From Galerina marginata (Eukaryota; Basidiomycota; Agaricomycetes; Agaricales; Galerinaceae): 64,000 nt of DNA. Position numbers and translations under genes: made by a program. Below the pieces are notes generated by a model that did not search any database, was not told the DNA's origin, and saw only the letters and a list, made by a program, of their open reading frames with translations. The stretch lies in the NCBI GenBank assembly GCA_023014335.1, contig JAECYW010000025.1, positions 186,001-250,000 on the forward strand, read 5' to 3'. This document shows, in pieces, positions 53,894 to 64,000 of the stretch. Numbering within the stretch: the stretch's first letter is position 1; every line of letters begins with the position of its first letter.

Positions 53894-55109
53894 TTATTTT
53901 CCGTCCCACTCAGACTCCATGAGTGCGTGCCCATTGACAACGTGCGGCGCATTGTTTACGTTTGCCGCCTGTTGGATTTGGATAGCCTGTTTTCTCTTCG
54001 ACCGTCTCCAAATCCAAAAGAGAATAAGGATTACAATGAAAAATACGGCACTAATCGCAGCAAGGGCAGCTATAACGGGCATCTTGGATTTTGTTTCAAC
54101 TCGAATGACGACGGGACTGGATGGCGAGGGCAAAGGAGCCCAAGGCTGCTCCACGATCAAGTAGTCCAGAATGAGTGGAGTCGTATTGCCATCGCCTAGA
54201 TACCAAACACTAATGGTATGATTTCCAAGAGGACTCGCCAGTGCTTTGAAATAAACTTGGTTTTGCTGCTCGACCGAATTCTGGATGGCGCTCTGGCCGC
54301 TCGGAAAAAGGAATGACATATTTTGCGCCGAGTCGATTGAATAAATTGCTTCCGCCCCAAAATTTGAGAAATTCTGATAACTTCCAACCCAAGTTATTGA
54401 CGAGCCTGCGTTCCGGTTCAGTACCCATTATACACAGAATAACCGTATGTCTAGACTGACCTATGAAGTTGAAGGTCATGTTAAGATTCTTATCCGTTGC
54501 GATCATCGAAGTGCTTGAATTTTTCCAACCGCTTCCATATTGTATACTTGGATCGTTCGCAAGAACTTTAAGAGAAGCCGAGCTGGGTCCGTTCTCAACT
54601 GGAGCTGGGGTGTAGAGGATGTAGTCCAGGATCGCGGGTTGAGAACCGTTGACCGTGCCTTGGACAGTGGCGACCAAGGTGTAGTCTACGTTCGGAAGGG
54701 AGTCCACCTCGTATATGAGAAGTTGATTGGTGCCCAAAGTACCGTCAAGCGCTCCAGAAGATCGGAAACCCGTTGGTTGACCTTTCTGAAATAAAGTAAA
54801 ATTCCAGGTCGGCTGGGTGTTATGAGCAGAATTTGCTCCGTATACTTGAATCCCTGTGCCTATAGCAAAGTATTCGATTTAATTCACGAGTGAGGATGGA
54901 GGCGTTAAGTTCAATGGACTTTACTTACCAGTGAACGAATACGAAAACTGAGCACCGTCATCACTTTCGTGTGCCGTGTAGTTAAGAGGGTATCCGTTAG
55001 GCGTCCAAATTGAGTCAGAGTAGCCTTTGCTTGTCCAGTTCACGCCATATTGAATTCCAGGGTCGGTATCATCAACCAAGACGTAGCGTGTTGGAGATCC
55101 ATTCGACAT
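53894..55109 (-). CDS. Single-pass membrane protein with beta-rich ectodomain
   Basis: Three exons: 55109-54929, 54859-54461 and 54405-53894, all with canonical sites and in frame, giving 363 residues. There is no classical signal peptide. Residues 5-300 form two similar beta-rich blocks, each opening with DPxIQYG-W (DTDPGIQYGVNW and NDPSIQYGSGW) and holding several N-glycosylation motifs. This resembles the galactose-binding-like ectodomain of a large mushroom family. A transmembrane helix follows at about 302-326 (VIAALAAISAVFFIVILILF), then a basic stop-transfer (WRRSKRK) and a short cytosolic tail. It is likely an N-out surface protein with unknown ligand. Confidence 0.82.
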
Positions 55110-55608
55110 TTTGCTAGTGCGCGAAGGGGGTGGAAGATGGCGGGGTGACACAAGAATTCCAAGCTTCGTTTAGTCCCTACTTATGGCATGAGGCTGTGGT
55201 TCTTCATCACACACTTTGTCCAAATTAACGGCTCACCAATCGTAAACTGTGACTTTTTCACAGCAATAACTCTAAAGTGGTTCGCGGCGGCTCGGCCGTA
55301 CGTAAAGCCGTTAATCCCCGTGGCCTCAGCCGACGCGCGCTAAGTGGCAGTGAGTCGGTGACACTGCAGCTAATCGAAAAAAAGCACGAGCATCGACTCA
55401 AAAGGTCATATGTATTAGTATACTGCAATGGTGCGTTTCCAATTAACCTTGAGTGAAAGGAAAATAAACGAAATCAAGTTGGAATAAAGGAAAGCCGGTA
55501 AAGGTATAGAGAGTGATGTTCAAAGCCTTCCCAAACCCTCGATAAGATAAGATCCACCTTAAAACGTCCAGACAAATGCAATGAAATTGGGGCAGCGTCA
55601 ATTTATCT
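55110..55608. other. Intergenic region
   Basis: Between the 5' end of the membrane-protein gene and the 3' end of the hydrolase gene. No coding frame or repeat is convincing. Confidence 0.5.
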
Positions 55609-57975
55609 TCAAAAAAGGCGCACGCGAGATGCATCCCCATACGAAATACGAAGTGCATCGATGACATCCTGCACAGCACCACGGGGTTGAACAGTATTCC
55701 TGGCTGTTGAAGTAGATGCCAGAGGGAACAAGTCTCCGGCGACGGAACACACAGTTCCTGCAGTTGGCAATGTGCCGTTATGGAAATATCCTTTGATGTA
55801 GCCTATAGTGCAATCTGACGGTATGGAGAATGATGTATGCTTGGAGAGGCTCGTTAGAGACATGATACGCAAAGAGGAGAAAGATGGCGTACTCCAGGTG
55901 AATCTTGAGTCAAAACTACAGAGCCAGGAAAGCTCTTCGATGTTTTTATCGCACTATATTGAAAGTCAATAATCCGGCCAAGAAAAAAATCGTTTAGCTG
56001 ACTTGGATAGAGGTGCTACGGGATCTATGAAGGCTATATGAAATGTTGTCTCGAAAATCAAAAATAAATTTGACGTACCTGCAGTATTTCCTATGAGTAA
56101 TAACGGAAAACTCGTATTACCTTTAATAGGACCTGTTGACAGTGGTCAGAGGATACGACAGTCGAATTGGGACGAAAAATATACCCTTGAAGTTATTTGG
56201 ATGAATCCGCCAACCTCTAGCATGCTCATGATAAGAAATTGAAGGGAACGGGAGACAGATAACTTACGAGCAGAGGATGCGCGTAGCCACGATGAGACTG
56301 GAAAAGCTCGAGATATTGCTAATGCTGTCGGTATATTTCTGTAGCCCGGCTGCATCATCGGTGATTTTTATCGCGTCGCCACAAGCGATTGCGGTTATAG
56401 CCTCGTTGGCGTGGGGTAAAGAAAGTTGGAGTAGTAGACTGCCATTCCCGTTGCTCAGATCAGAAAGACCTTGAGCGAGAGGCGCAAAGGTATTGTAGGG
56501 AGAATAAAACGATGAAAAGACCGCATTTTTCAAAGTTGCATAATCGATAATCCCGTAAGTAGGCAGAGAAGGAGAATACGCAACGATGGGCTGAGTAATA
56601 ACTTTCTTGTAGAGGGCGTCGAGATTGTGACTGATAGCGGTGGGGCTTTTATCGTAAAAAGCGCAGGCTTTCGGACCAGCTTTAAAGCAGCCATCAAAGA
56701 AGGCTTGAAGAACCTTGTCAGTATCGAGAACTTCGTTGGCCCAGTTACCTAGATTCAGAAGATCATTAAATTAACCTCAAGCAAGGCGCATACCATATCT
56801 TATTGGCTTACTGGAGTAATATCCCTCCATGTCAAGGACGCCTAAGTAGCATGTTGTTAGAATCATGTCATGATGGCAAAGAATTATCAAACCATCGATT
56901 ATCAGACGGTCAACCTTATCCTGGACTCATAAGAGAAGATTAGAAGCTGGAAAAATTGCAGGGAAGTCACATACAGGAAATAGAGATGCGAATGTGGCGC
57001 CAAGGATGGATCCATACCTAATATTTTCAGAAGCCTGGGTCAATATCCGAAGAACCAGAGGTTACGAAAGCAGAAATAAGATAAAACTTACGAAATTCCC
57101 CAGTATTTGAGCTTCGTCTGTCCGAGGGCCTGAACGATATGCAACATATCCCTCGCAACATTATCTGTAGTAACATGGGCTAGAATTCCATTATCTCGGT
57201 CCTGCGCCAGTCGCCCCAGAACTTGGAAGTGTGCCCACTGACGAGGGAGCGCGTCTGGAGTCGCAGCTGCATCCACCTGATTCGGGCCAAAGTCAAAAGC
57301 CGCCCGTTCGACATCGGAATTGAAGAACGATATGCTTGGAGTGGAATTCCCAACGCCTACCAAAAAGCGCAAGTTTAGCTTCTTCGCGATGATAGTGGGA
57401 AACCATCGTACCTCGAGGATCAAAGCTCACTACGTCAAACTCAGGACCAACTGCAGTCGCGATTTGTGCGCCGAACGCAGCGATTCCTTGGACCCCACTT
57501 CCTCCTGGGCCTCCTGGGTTAAACAATATTGGCCCGCGATAGCTGGGGGTCCCGCTCAACGGAGAAGGAATTCGAATGAGCGCCAAACTGATAGAGCCTG
57601 CGTTTAGGTTAGAGTAGTTCAATGGGGCCTGAATAAAGGGAAATCAATAAGATATCTGTTAAGAGGCAAAAAAGGTAATCGGTGCGACTAACCGTTAAGC
57701 GACTGCATTGAAGAGGGGAAGAGTAACAACCGGTCCAGGAAAAGTTACTTGCATCCAACTGCTAATAGGTAAAATGTGTTAACTACACCTGAGAAGTGCC
57801 TAAACACAGGATCACATACGGCCGTCCCTTCGAAATCGGTTTTAGCGTAGACCTGAGATTTGGATATCGAAATAAAATGGAGCGCGACGACCACCATAAG
57901 TAGGTCATGTCGGAGGATGGCAGAAAACATGAGGACGGAAAAGCACAGCAGGAGGCGAACAGGATAAAAGGGCAT
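55609..57975 (-). CDS. Alpha/beta hydrolase, tripeptidyl-aminopeptidase (TAP) type
   Basis: Thirteen exons can be joined in frame: 57975-57820, 57761-57693, 57628-57412, 57356-57092, 57017-56975, 56920-56893, 56841-56812, 56748-56268, 56216-56185, 56132-56079, 56025-56004, 55953-55893 and 55839-55609, giving 562 residues. The N terminus has a long hydrophobic segment (signal peptide or anchor). Then come CYSSPLQCSRLTAPLNY, the oxyanion-side motif NPGGPGGSG and DPRG. The catalytic triad is Ser236 (GISYG), Asp459 (GNTADPVAPL) and His487 (DSPGHTSF), the last two in the C-terminal TAP-like part. Family members are extracellular or membrane-anchored peptidases or esterases; the substrate cannot be told. 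The length is usual for the family. The first exon is the least certain. Confidence 0.88.
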
Positions 57976-60569
57976 TGGAAAAGCAACTTACCTTTAAATA
58001 CCTCGTATGGCCACCGTTTAACCCAGAGAGGGGACGCCCAAAGAACACTGGCATGTGGACATGTTACTTTGCGCTGCACAGGTGACGACCCAGTTGACCT
58101 GCCATCACCCGTTGTCTCCACTGAACACAAGGAGCATGAGCATGCATCATATCGCTGAACAGACGAACGTACGAGAACCGATATGAGGTGCAATCGCACC
58201 AGAAACAACTGTCAAAAGCTATTAGCCTCTGAAAGTCCGCCTAGAAGCCGACCGGAATGTTGATGCGCATTGCGGATTCTAGAATCGCTATCACTGATGA
58301 CGAGCGACAGAAATGTGACGTATAAATTTAAACCTACGAGTGACGGGGCCAAACCTTCGAGTCCTTGGATTTTCCGAGATGTACAGGGTGTCGCCGCGTG
58401 AAGGCCTCCAATGTCGCAACTGGAGTTGGGAGATAACGTTGACAATTCCACCTGGCTCGTTTCTTTGATAGTTCTCCCACTTCCAACCTCTAGTCTCTAT
58501 TATTCCCTCTCCCATTCCATTCGTATCAGCAATTCTGTGTCAATTATGCGGGAGAGACGCATATTTGTCATCTTTGCCTATGTCACTGCGTTCAGTGTTA
58601 TACAGCTGACTTAGTATACGAGACATCAACCAGCAGATAGCGGAAACACTAGGAGAAAGGCGGAGCCGCGAGAACCAACCGCACCAACGCGGAGTGATAA
58701 AATAGGCGCAGTTATGACCAGGTCGCGTCTCAGAAGCAGTAGGAGACAAGAGTCATGCGAATGACAGAGATAACGCCCTTTTACCTTCATGGTGGAAAAG
58801 TGGCGATGGTAACTTACGAAGCCAAGGACGGTAGCTCGAGTAAGACGGCGGGGCGTTGAGGACGGGCGCCGATGCCAGCGTGATGGGATAGCCAGCGGGT
58901 AGAAGCTAAAGTCGAAAGACATTACTTCGGAGGTGAGGGTGAGTTCAGTTCTACGGAATATGCCCATGCGAGCGTGGATCAACCTGGTGGTTGACTGAAG
59001 GAGGATAACCCTGAAACAAAGGTGGGAAGGAGGGAAGGGTGACAAGGCCAGCTATAGATGACGAAAGGACGGTGGCTCCGGCGATGCGACTAGTACGATG
59101 ACAACGGCGTAACTCCGCAATGAAGAGTTCGAGCTGGAGCCTTGCTGGACCCCACCCAAGATTGGAGGACTAGAGGTCAGTTCACTCTTTGACAAGTCAA
59201 ATACCAGTGCTGGGAAGAGCGAGGGAGCTCCATTTATGAGATGGAGCGCGACATCGACTTCCGTACTGCAGATCTATATAAAGTGTTATCTTGTAGGTTT
59301 CAAGCGCTGGCCGTTGAGAAGTTCTTGAAAGGAAGATCGCGCTGAAAGTCAAGTAAGAATAGATATCCTTATTCTCGGTATAAGCTCCAAGACACCCACG
59401 TTGTGCCAGGTCGGTTTGAAAAGGCGAGCTCAAGCCCAACAGAAAGACTCGTGGGGCCGTCGAGGAAAACATTGAAGTAAGTGGTTGGGCTTGGATCGGA
59501 TACGCGCTGAGGACAGTGCGGAATCGCGTCGCAAGATTGCAGGAGGCAAGACGACGAAGGTGCTGACACACAAGCACAGCACAGCCACCGATTATGTAGA
59601 TCTACATAATCTATCTAATCTATGGGCAACTCGGCCCAGATCCAGGAATACCCTGATCCATTTTTTCTGAAGACTTGCGTCGTGACACCCGCGCCTTATA
59701 TCCCAACGAGTGGCCTGGGTAGCTCTATCACGGAAAACATCCCAAGGAGGAAGGACCGACCTGCAAGTGTGTGGCTTGAACTCTGTACTTTCCAACTTCA
59801 CGATGCTTGGCCTTCACACCGTTTCAATGGACCGACAACGTGTGGGACTAGATGTTTGCCTACAAGAAAAAGCCAAGGATATCCCGCCGTTTTGTAGAGA
59901 ACATATATTGATTGCTACATAAGAGCAAGGAGCACAGGACCTTGTTTCAACTGGGTACAGGTGAGCAGTCAACCCAAGCGAGTCCCGCCATAACTGCCAT
60001 CTGCTATGGCCGAAAATGTTGGGAGAAATGGCCTCGAGGAGAGTTCCTGGATTGCTCATCAGCCCAGAATATAGGCTGGCTTGCAAATATTCTCACTGGC
60101 TCTCGCATTGGAGGTGTTGTTTTGCTGTGGGTACGCGCAGTGAATCGACATACCCTTTTTTTGTTTGCATTCGACTGTCATATGGAAATCAGCAGTGTCC
60201 ATTTTCCGAATAACCCTCGCTTAAAATCTAGGTACGTAGGCGTGTGTTTTGTGATACCCGGCGAAGCCTCAGCCAGCCCGAGTAATTGACGAAAATAGAA
60301 AGAGGCGCCAAGAGGATGAAAGATTGACAATATTCGTTTTCCCATTCGCTACGAACAAATGAATCAGCGCTAGCGGAGCGACTTCTAATAATTTCGGTGC
60401 CTCGACTTCATTTCTAAGATTCCTGGATCAAAGAAGACAGAGTCGCACGAGAGTTGACACGACTTCCTGTCAATCATCAACTATGCGGAGCTATTCTAAG
60501 CAACACCTCGTCCCGACAAACGTGTCTAAAAATAGACACTCAACAGACGCCCCTCCCTATAGTCGACAG
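57976..60569. other. Long region without a supported gene
   Basis: About 2.6 kb with several short overlapping frames (58626-59045, 59197-59577 on the minus strand; 59622-59897, 59912-60289 on the plus strand). None shows a recognisable motif or a run of joinable exons. TGTAGATCTACATAATCTA-like inverted sequence occurs near 59600. It could hold an unrecognised intron-rich gene. Confidence 0.4.
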
Positions 60570-60575
60570 TATAAA
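60570..60575 (+). promoter_or_regulatory. TATA box of the peroxygenase gene
   Basis: TATAAA, 63 nt upstream of the ATG at 60633; spacing suits a start site about 30 nt before the ATG. Confidence 0.6.
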
Positions 60576-60632
60576 GAGGAGCCGCGTTCTGCCTCAATAT
60601 TCAGAATATTTTCTACAGCCACATCCAACAAA

Positions 60633-61985
60633 ATGTTCGCTTCTCTCTTGGTTTACACTCTCCTGGCAGTCAATGTCTTTTCCGCGAGTGCTTTCCCGGC
60701 ATACGAGTCCCTTGCTGGACTTTCCAGGGATGAACTTGACGCGGTCATTCCGACTCTCCAGTTTGCAGTACCCCAACCACCACCAGGTCCTTTGGCAAAT
60801 GATAAGACCAAGCTGATCAATGATGCCGCACATCCCCATCTGCCTCTTAAAGATGGCGACATCCGTGGCCCATGTCCTGCGCTCAACACCCTGGCGTCTC
60901 ACGGAGTAAGTCATTGTCTAATATCGTTCGGTTCTTCACTAATACGAAACGGAAATTTAATAGTATCTCCCCCGTAATGGTATTGTTACCCCAACGCAGA
61001 TCATCAATGCAGTTCAAGAAGGTTTGTGCATTGCCAAACTCGACCGTGCTTTAGTTTTAAAGTCTCGCACCTTAGGTTTTAACTTGGAGAACACGTTCGC
61101 GCGCTTCCTCGTCTTCTCGACTTTCCTCGTGAACGGCAATCCGATCACCGGCCTCATGAGCATTGGAGGCGCTACTCCTTTGACTGGTCCTAACCCACCT
61201 AAACCAGCAACCGTTGGTGGTCTTAACAGCCATAACAACTGCGAGGGTGAGTTTTAAACCTACGATGCGGGGAAAGTGTATCTCAATCCATCAATATATC
61301 GCAGGTGACACCAGTATGACTCGTGCCGACTTCTTCTTCGGAAACAATCATGACTTCAATGAGACGCGCTTCCAACACGTGAGTCTCTAGTTTTATCTCT
61401 ACTCCTGACCTCCAACTAATAAATAAAATTTAGTTTGTCGACTTCAGCAACAAATTCGGAGCAGGAAAATATAACTTGACGGTCGCGGCTGAGCTCAGGA
61501 ACTTCCTTCACCAAGATTCCCTCATGAACAACCCCCAATTCTCCCTCGTCTCTCCTCGTCTCTTCACCGCATACGGAGAGTCTGTTTTCCCCATCAACGT
61601 GTTCATCGACGGACGACAAAAAGATGGTCAATTGGACCTGACCGTAGCTCGCGGCTTCTTCCAACTCATGCAGTTCCCCAAGGATTTCCATCGCCACGAC
61701 GGAGCCATCAGCAACCAAGGCTTTGACTACGTCTACAACAAGTACCCCATCTCACCCGGAGCAAACACCAAGGGAGTCAACACCTACAAGGCCGATCTTA
61801 CTTCTGCTACATTGTTCCAACCATGCCTCCGCTACAGCACCTTCGTGAATAACAACATCAAGGGCCTGTACCCCAACCCGACTGGTCTGCTCCGAAAGAA
61901 CATCAACACGTACTTACAGTTCTTGTTCGAATCCACCGCTGGAGACAACTGCGAACAAGTCTTCCCATACGGCAAGGATTATTGA
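60633..61985 (+). CDS. Unspecific peroxygenase (heme-thiolate peroxidase)
   Basis: Five exons: 60633-60905, 60964-61021, 61076-61246, 61305-61378 and 61434-61985, giving 375 residues. A signal peptide covers residues 1-20 (MFASLLVYTLLAVNVFSASA). The proximal Pro-Cys-Pro motif is at 80-82 (RGPCPALNTLASHG), with Cys81 as the axial heme ligand. Glu-Gly-Asp at 167-169 is the magnesium-binding motif, followed by SMTRADFFFGNNH. The distal acid-base pair is Arg234 and Glu241 in RLFTAYGES, the spacing typical of long peroxygenases. A cysteine near the C terminus (DNCEQVF) may form the dimer or internal disulfide. The enzyme is secreted and uses hydrogen peroxide to transfer oxygen to aromatic and aliphatic substrates (EC 1.11.2.1); some relatives also halogenate. 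Nothing suggests damage. Confidence 0.95.
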
Positions 61986-62265
61986 ACGCGGGCTCGAAGT
62001 CAGTGACGGGTTTTGTTTATTAAATTTATTAGGTGGGAAACGGTTGGGTACAAGTTTTAATAGTCACGATCACTCCGAGTTTGTACAGAGATCGAAACTT
62101 AATGCTTATATTTATTGGTTCTTGATGCGTTGATAGCTTATGGTCTCTAAGCGTCAAGGTTCGTCAAAGCGCGATATACTGGATTCGCGAAATTGGGATC
62201 AGATTCCCAGAACAGACATCTCTTCAATATGGTACATAAGAAGCTAAAGAAACATTGAAAAACCT
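61986..62265. other. Convergent intergenic region
   Basis: 280 bp between the stop codons of two convergent genes; AT-rich, as expected for two 3' untranslated regions. No other feature seen. Confidence 0.6.
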
Positions 62266-64000
62266 TTAAATGCCTCGGTATTCAACTGGTATCTGGGCGT
62301 TGTAAAGGGCAGAATACGAGCCTCGGGATTTAATAAGTTCAACTTGAGTGCCTTGTTCTTCGACTTTTCCATTATTCATGTAGCTGGAGAGATATGATGT
62401 TAGTTCCAGAAAATGCCGAAATCTGGACGTACATGATCAAGTCGGCGTGATGAGCGACGCTCGCCAGCCTATTCGTAACCACAATAAGTGTTTGACCATT
62501 CTTCTCCGCAATCCGGCGAAATTCTTCCAATATTTGGGATTCTGCGAGTGGATCCAATGCATTGAATGGTTCGTCCAAAATTACTAGCTTGATGTTGCCA
62601 TGCATAATCCTCAAAAACGCACGAGAACTTTGTAGAGATTATCAGTCTCGTAACTCGAGATACTTGAGCACACTTACGCCATAAAGCACTGCCTTTCGGC
62701 GGTAGAAAACGACGCCCTAGTCGGAATGGGTGAAAAACGGTCGCGGGCGGCTAGAGCCGCTGGGCCGGCACTGTCTTCGATACTTTCGCTTGTGATGGTA
62801 ATCGGATTCGGAACGGCGTCATACCCACAGCGCTCGATGAAATGCATAGCTCCGCCAAGTCGAACTGCCACATCCAGGTCTGCGTCTTTGACCGAGCAAC
62901 GATCCATTTCGTTTGTCAGCCCAAGGAGCAGATTTTCTCGAAGAGACACAGGGTACATCTCTTCGTGCTGGGTGACGAAAGCCACTGACTTACGGAATTC
63001 ATGCGCCATCGGGGGTTTGAGCTTGATATTGTCGATAGAGATGTTGCCTCCGGTAGGTTGTCCGATACCAGTTATTAACTTTGCTAAAGAGGTCTTCCCG
63101 CTGCCATTCGGACCCGTAATGACAATGAATTGACTAGGTCCAATCGTTAAGTTCACACGAGAGATGGCAGGAATGTTGGAAGACGAGTAACTATACGAAA
63201 CATTACTAGAATTTATGATTAATATTCCAAGACGAACAGGCAGAATTTTGACACCTACTTAATATTAATTTTGCAGCCCTTGGTATCTGGATTTAATGGA
63301 CAGGGACAACCTTGATTGGAAGGCGCCAAGTCCAAGAGTTGATAAAAGCCTTGTATCCTTTCGAAGATATTCATGAAGGTATTTTCTCTTCGACGACCCA
63401 GAATATGGTCGATCTGCAGATTCATTTTGGAAATCGCAATTTGGAAGACAACTACTACACCCAAGAGAGACTCGGAGCTCGCAAACGGTATGAAAATAGC
63501 TGACACGGCCTTGAAGTATCGTTAGAATGTGTAATGTCGACAAAACACACCGATCCTCACCACCGGATACTCGATGAGTAAGTCTCGTGGAAGCACCCAT
63601 AGCCATGAAGCCGGGGGATTTAAGCCGAGTATAGTGGTGTCTGCTTCGACGACACCAAGGAGTTCTGATACTCGTTTATATTCTGCATAAAAAGGATTCA
63701 TTAGTGACGTATTTTACCAGAAAACAAAACGGAAAATACCTTTGCCAAAATGATCGAGTAACCCGTCTTTGACCAGGGAAAAGCGATATCGAAAGTCAAA
63801 CACGATGTTGAAAAGAACCATTAGGCGCTTATAATGATTGTTCGATGTCCAAAACGTGTACCCTGCGCCTCCCGCGCAGTTCCTCGGCGTAAAAAGCTTC
63901 GTCGTAAGGAATAACACCAACAGCGAGGATAGAACCTTGGCGTTGACGGGGTCCTCAAATCGAAATATGATATTAATCAAGCAAAAAACCTCTAAGATGA
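62266..64000 (-). CDS. ABC transporter, 3' part (runs off the right edge)
   Basis: Six exons are visible: >64000-63740, 63682-63561, 63509-63259, 63205-62678, 62627-62433 and 62383-62266, all in frame. The upstream exons hold hydrophobic segments of a transmembrane domain, and the last three the nucleotide-binding domain. Motifs: Walker A GPNGSGKTS, Q-loop VTQHEEMYP, signature region SFSTAERQ in place of LSGGQ, Walker B LVILDEP with the catalytic Glu, and D-loop ALDP. The switch residue, normally His in VTHR, is Asn (VVTNRLASV). The two changes could mean an ATPase with altered turnover or a protein under relaxed constraint. The half- or full-transporter arrangement cannot be told because the 5' end is outside the window. 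Substrate unknown. Confidence 0.88.

Noticed and set aside
57976..60569. Gene models from frames at 58626-59045, 59197-59577 and 59912-60289
   Set aside because: No domain, no consistent splice chain and overlapping frames on both strands; left as unassigned.

Overview
The window is nuclear DNA from a filamentous basidiomycete, most likely an Agaricomycete (mushroom-forming fungus). The evidence is short introns of about 47-75 bp with GTRNGT donors, a heme-thiolate peroxygenase, a lineage-specific F-box family, small secreted proteins and a Ty3/gypsy gag type common in mushroom genomes. Nothing prokaryotic, ribosomal or mitochondrial was seen. All assignments come from reading the sequence and family knowledge; no search was run.

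Left part (1-25 kb) is transposon-rich. A complete 9.9 kb LTR element (1807-11720, minus strand) has nearly identical 419 bp LTRs, a 5 bp target duplication and a polypurine tract. It carries only a broken gag; pol is missing and two non-retroviral ORFs occupy its place. Next comes a seven-exon minus-strand gene (12339-16289) for a protein of about 1,090 residues with a possible ParB-like segment. Every intron of that gene carries a 10-3-10 palindrome or a degenerate form of it. A decayed hAT transposon (17134-19725) and a 7-bp satellite follow. Two divergent paralogues (21478-21968 and 23459-23980) encode small secreted crystallin-like proteins.

Middle part (25-45 kb) is a local segmental duplication. 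Three F-box paralogues (28432, 33764, 40438) each follow a long leader of related, intron-like, apparently non-functional sequence; a fourth leader copy (42.4-44.2 kb) has no F-box gene. The second paralogue has an in-frame internal deletion and the third has lost its C-terminal third.

Right part (45-64 kb) is more ordinary genic DNA. It contains an 84-residue cysteine-rich secreted protein, a 2.1 kb element with about 350 bp inverted termini and a 6 bp target duplication, another F-box gene, a low-complexity protein gene, and a single-pass membrane protein. It ends with a 13-exon TAP-type alpha/beta hydrolase, a five-exon unspecific peroxygenase and the 3' part of an ABC-transporter gene that runs off the right edge. 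The hydrolase and peroxygenase are probably secreted or membrane-anchored extracellular enzymes; nothing links them into one pathway.

The most unusual signal is the palindrome family in the introns of the 12-16 kb gene (introner-like sequence or protein-binding site). Next are the pol-less LTR element whose LTR differences are both TpCpG to TpTpG changes, and the long-TIR element at 46.2-48.3 kb.
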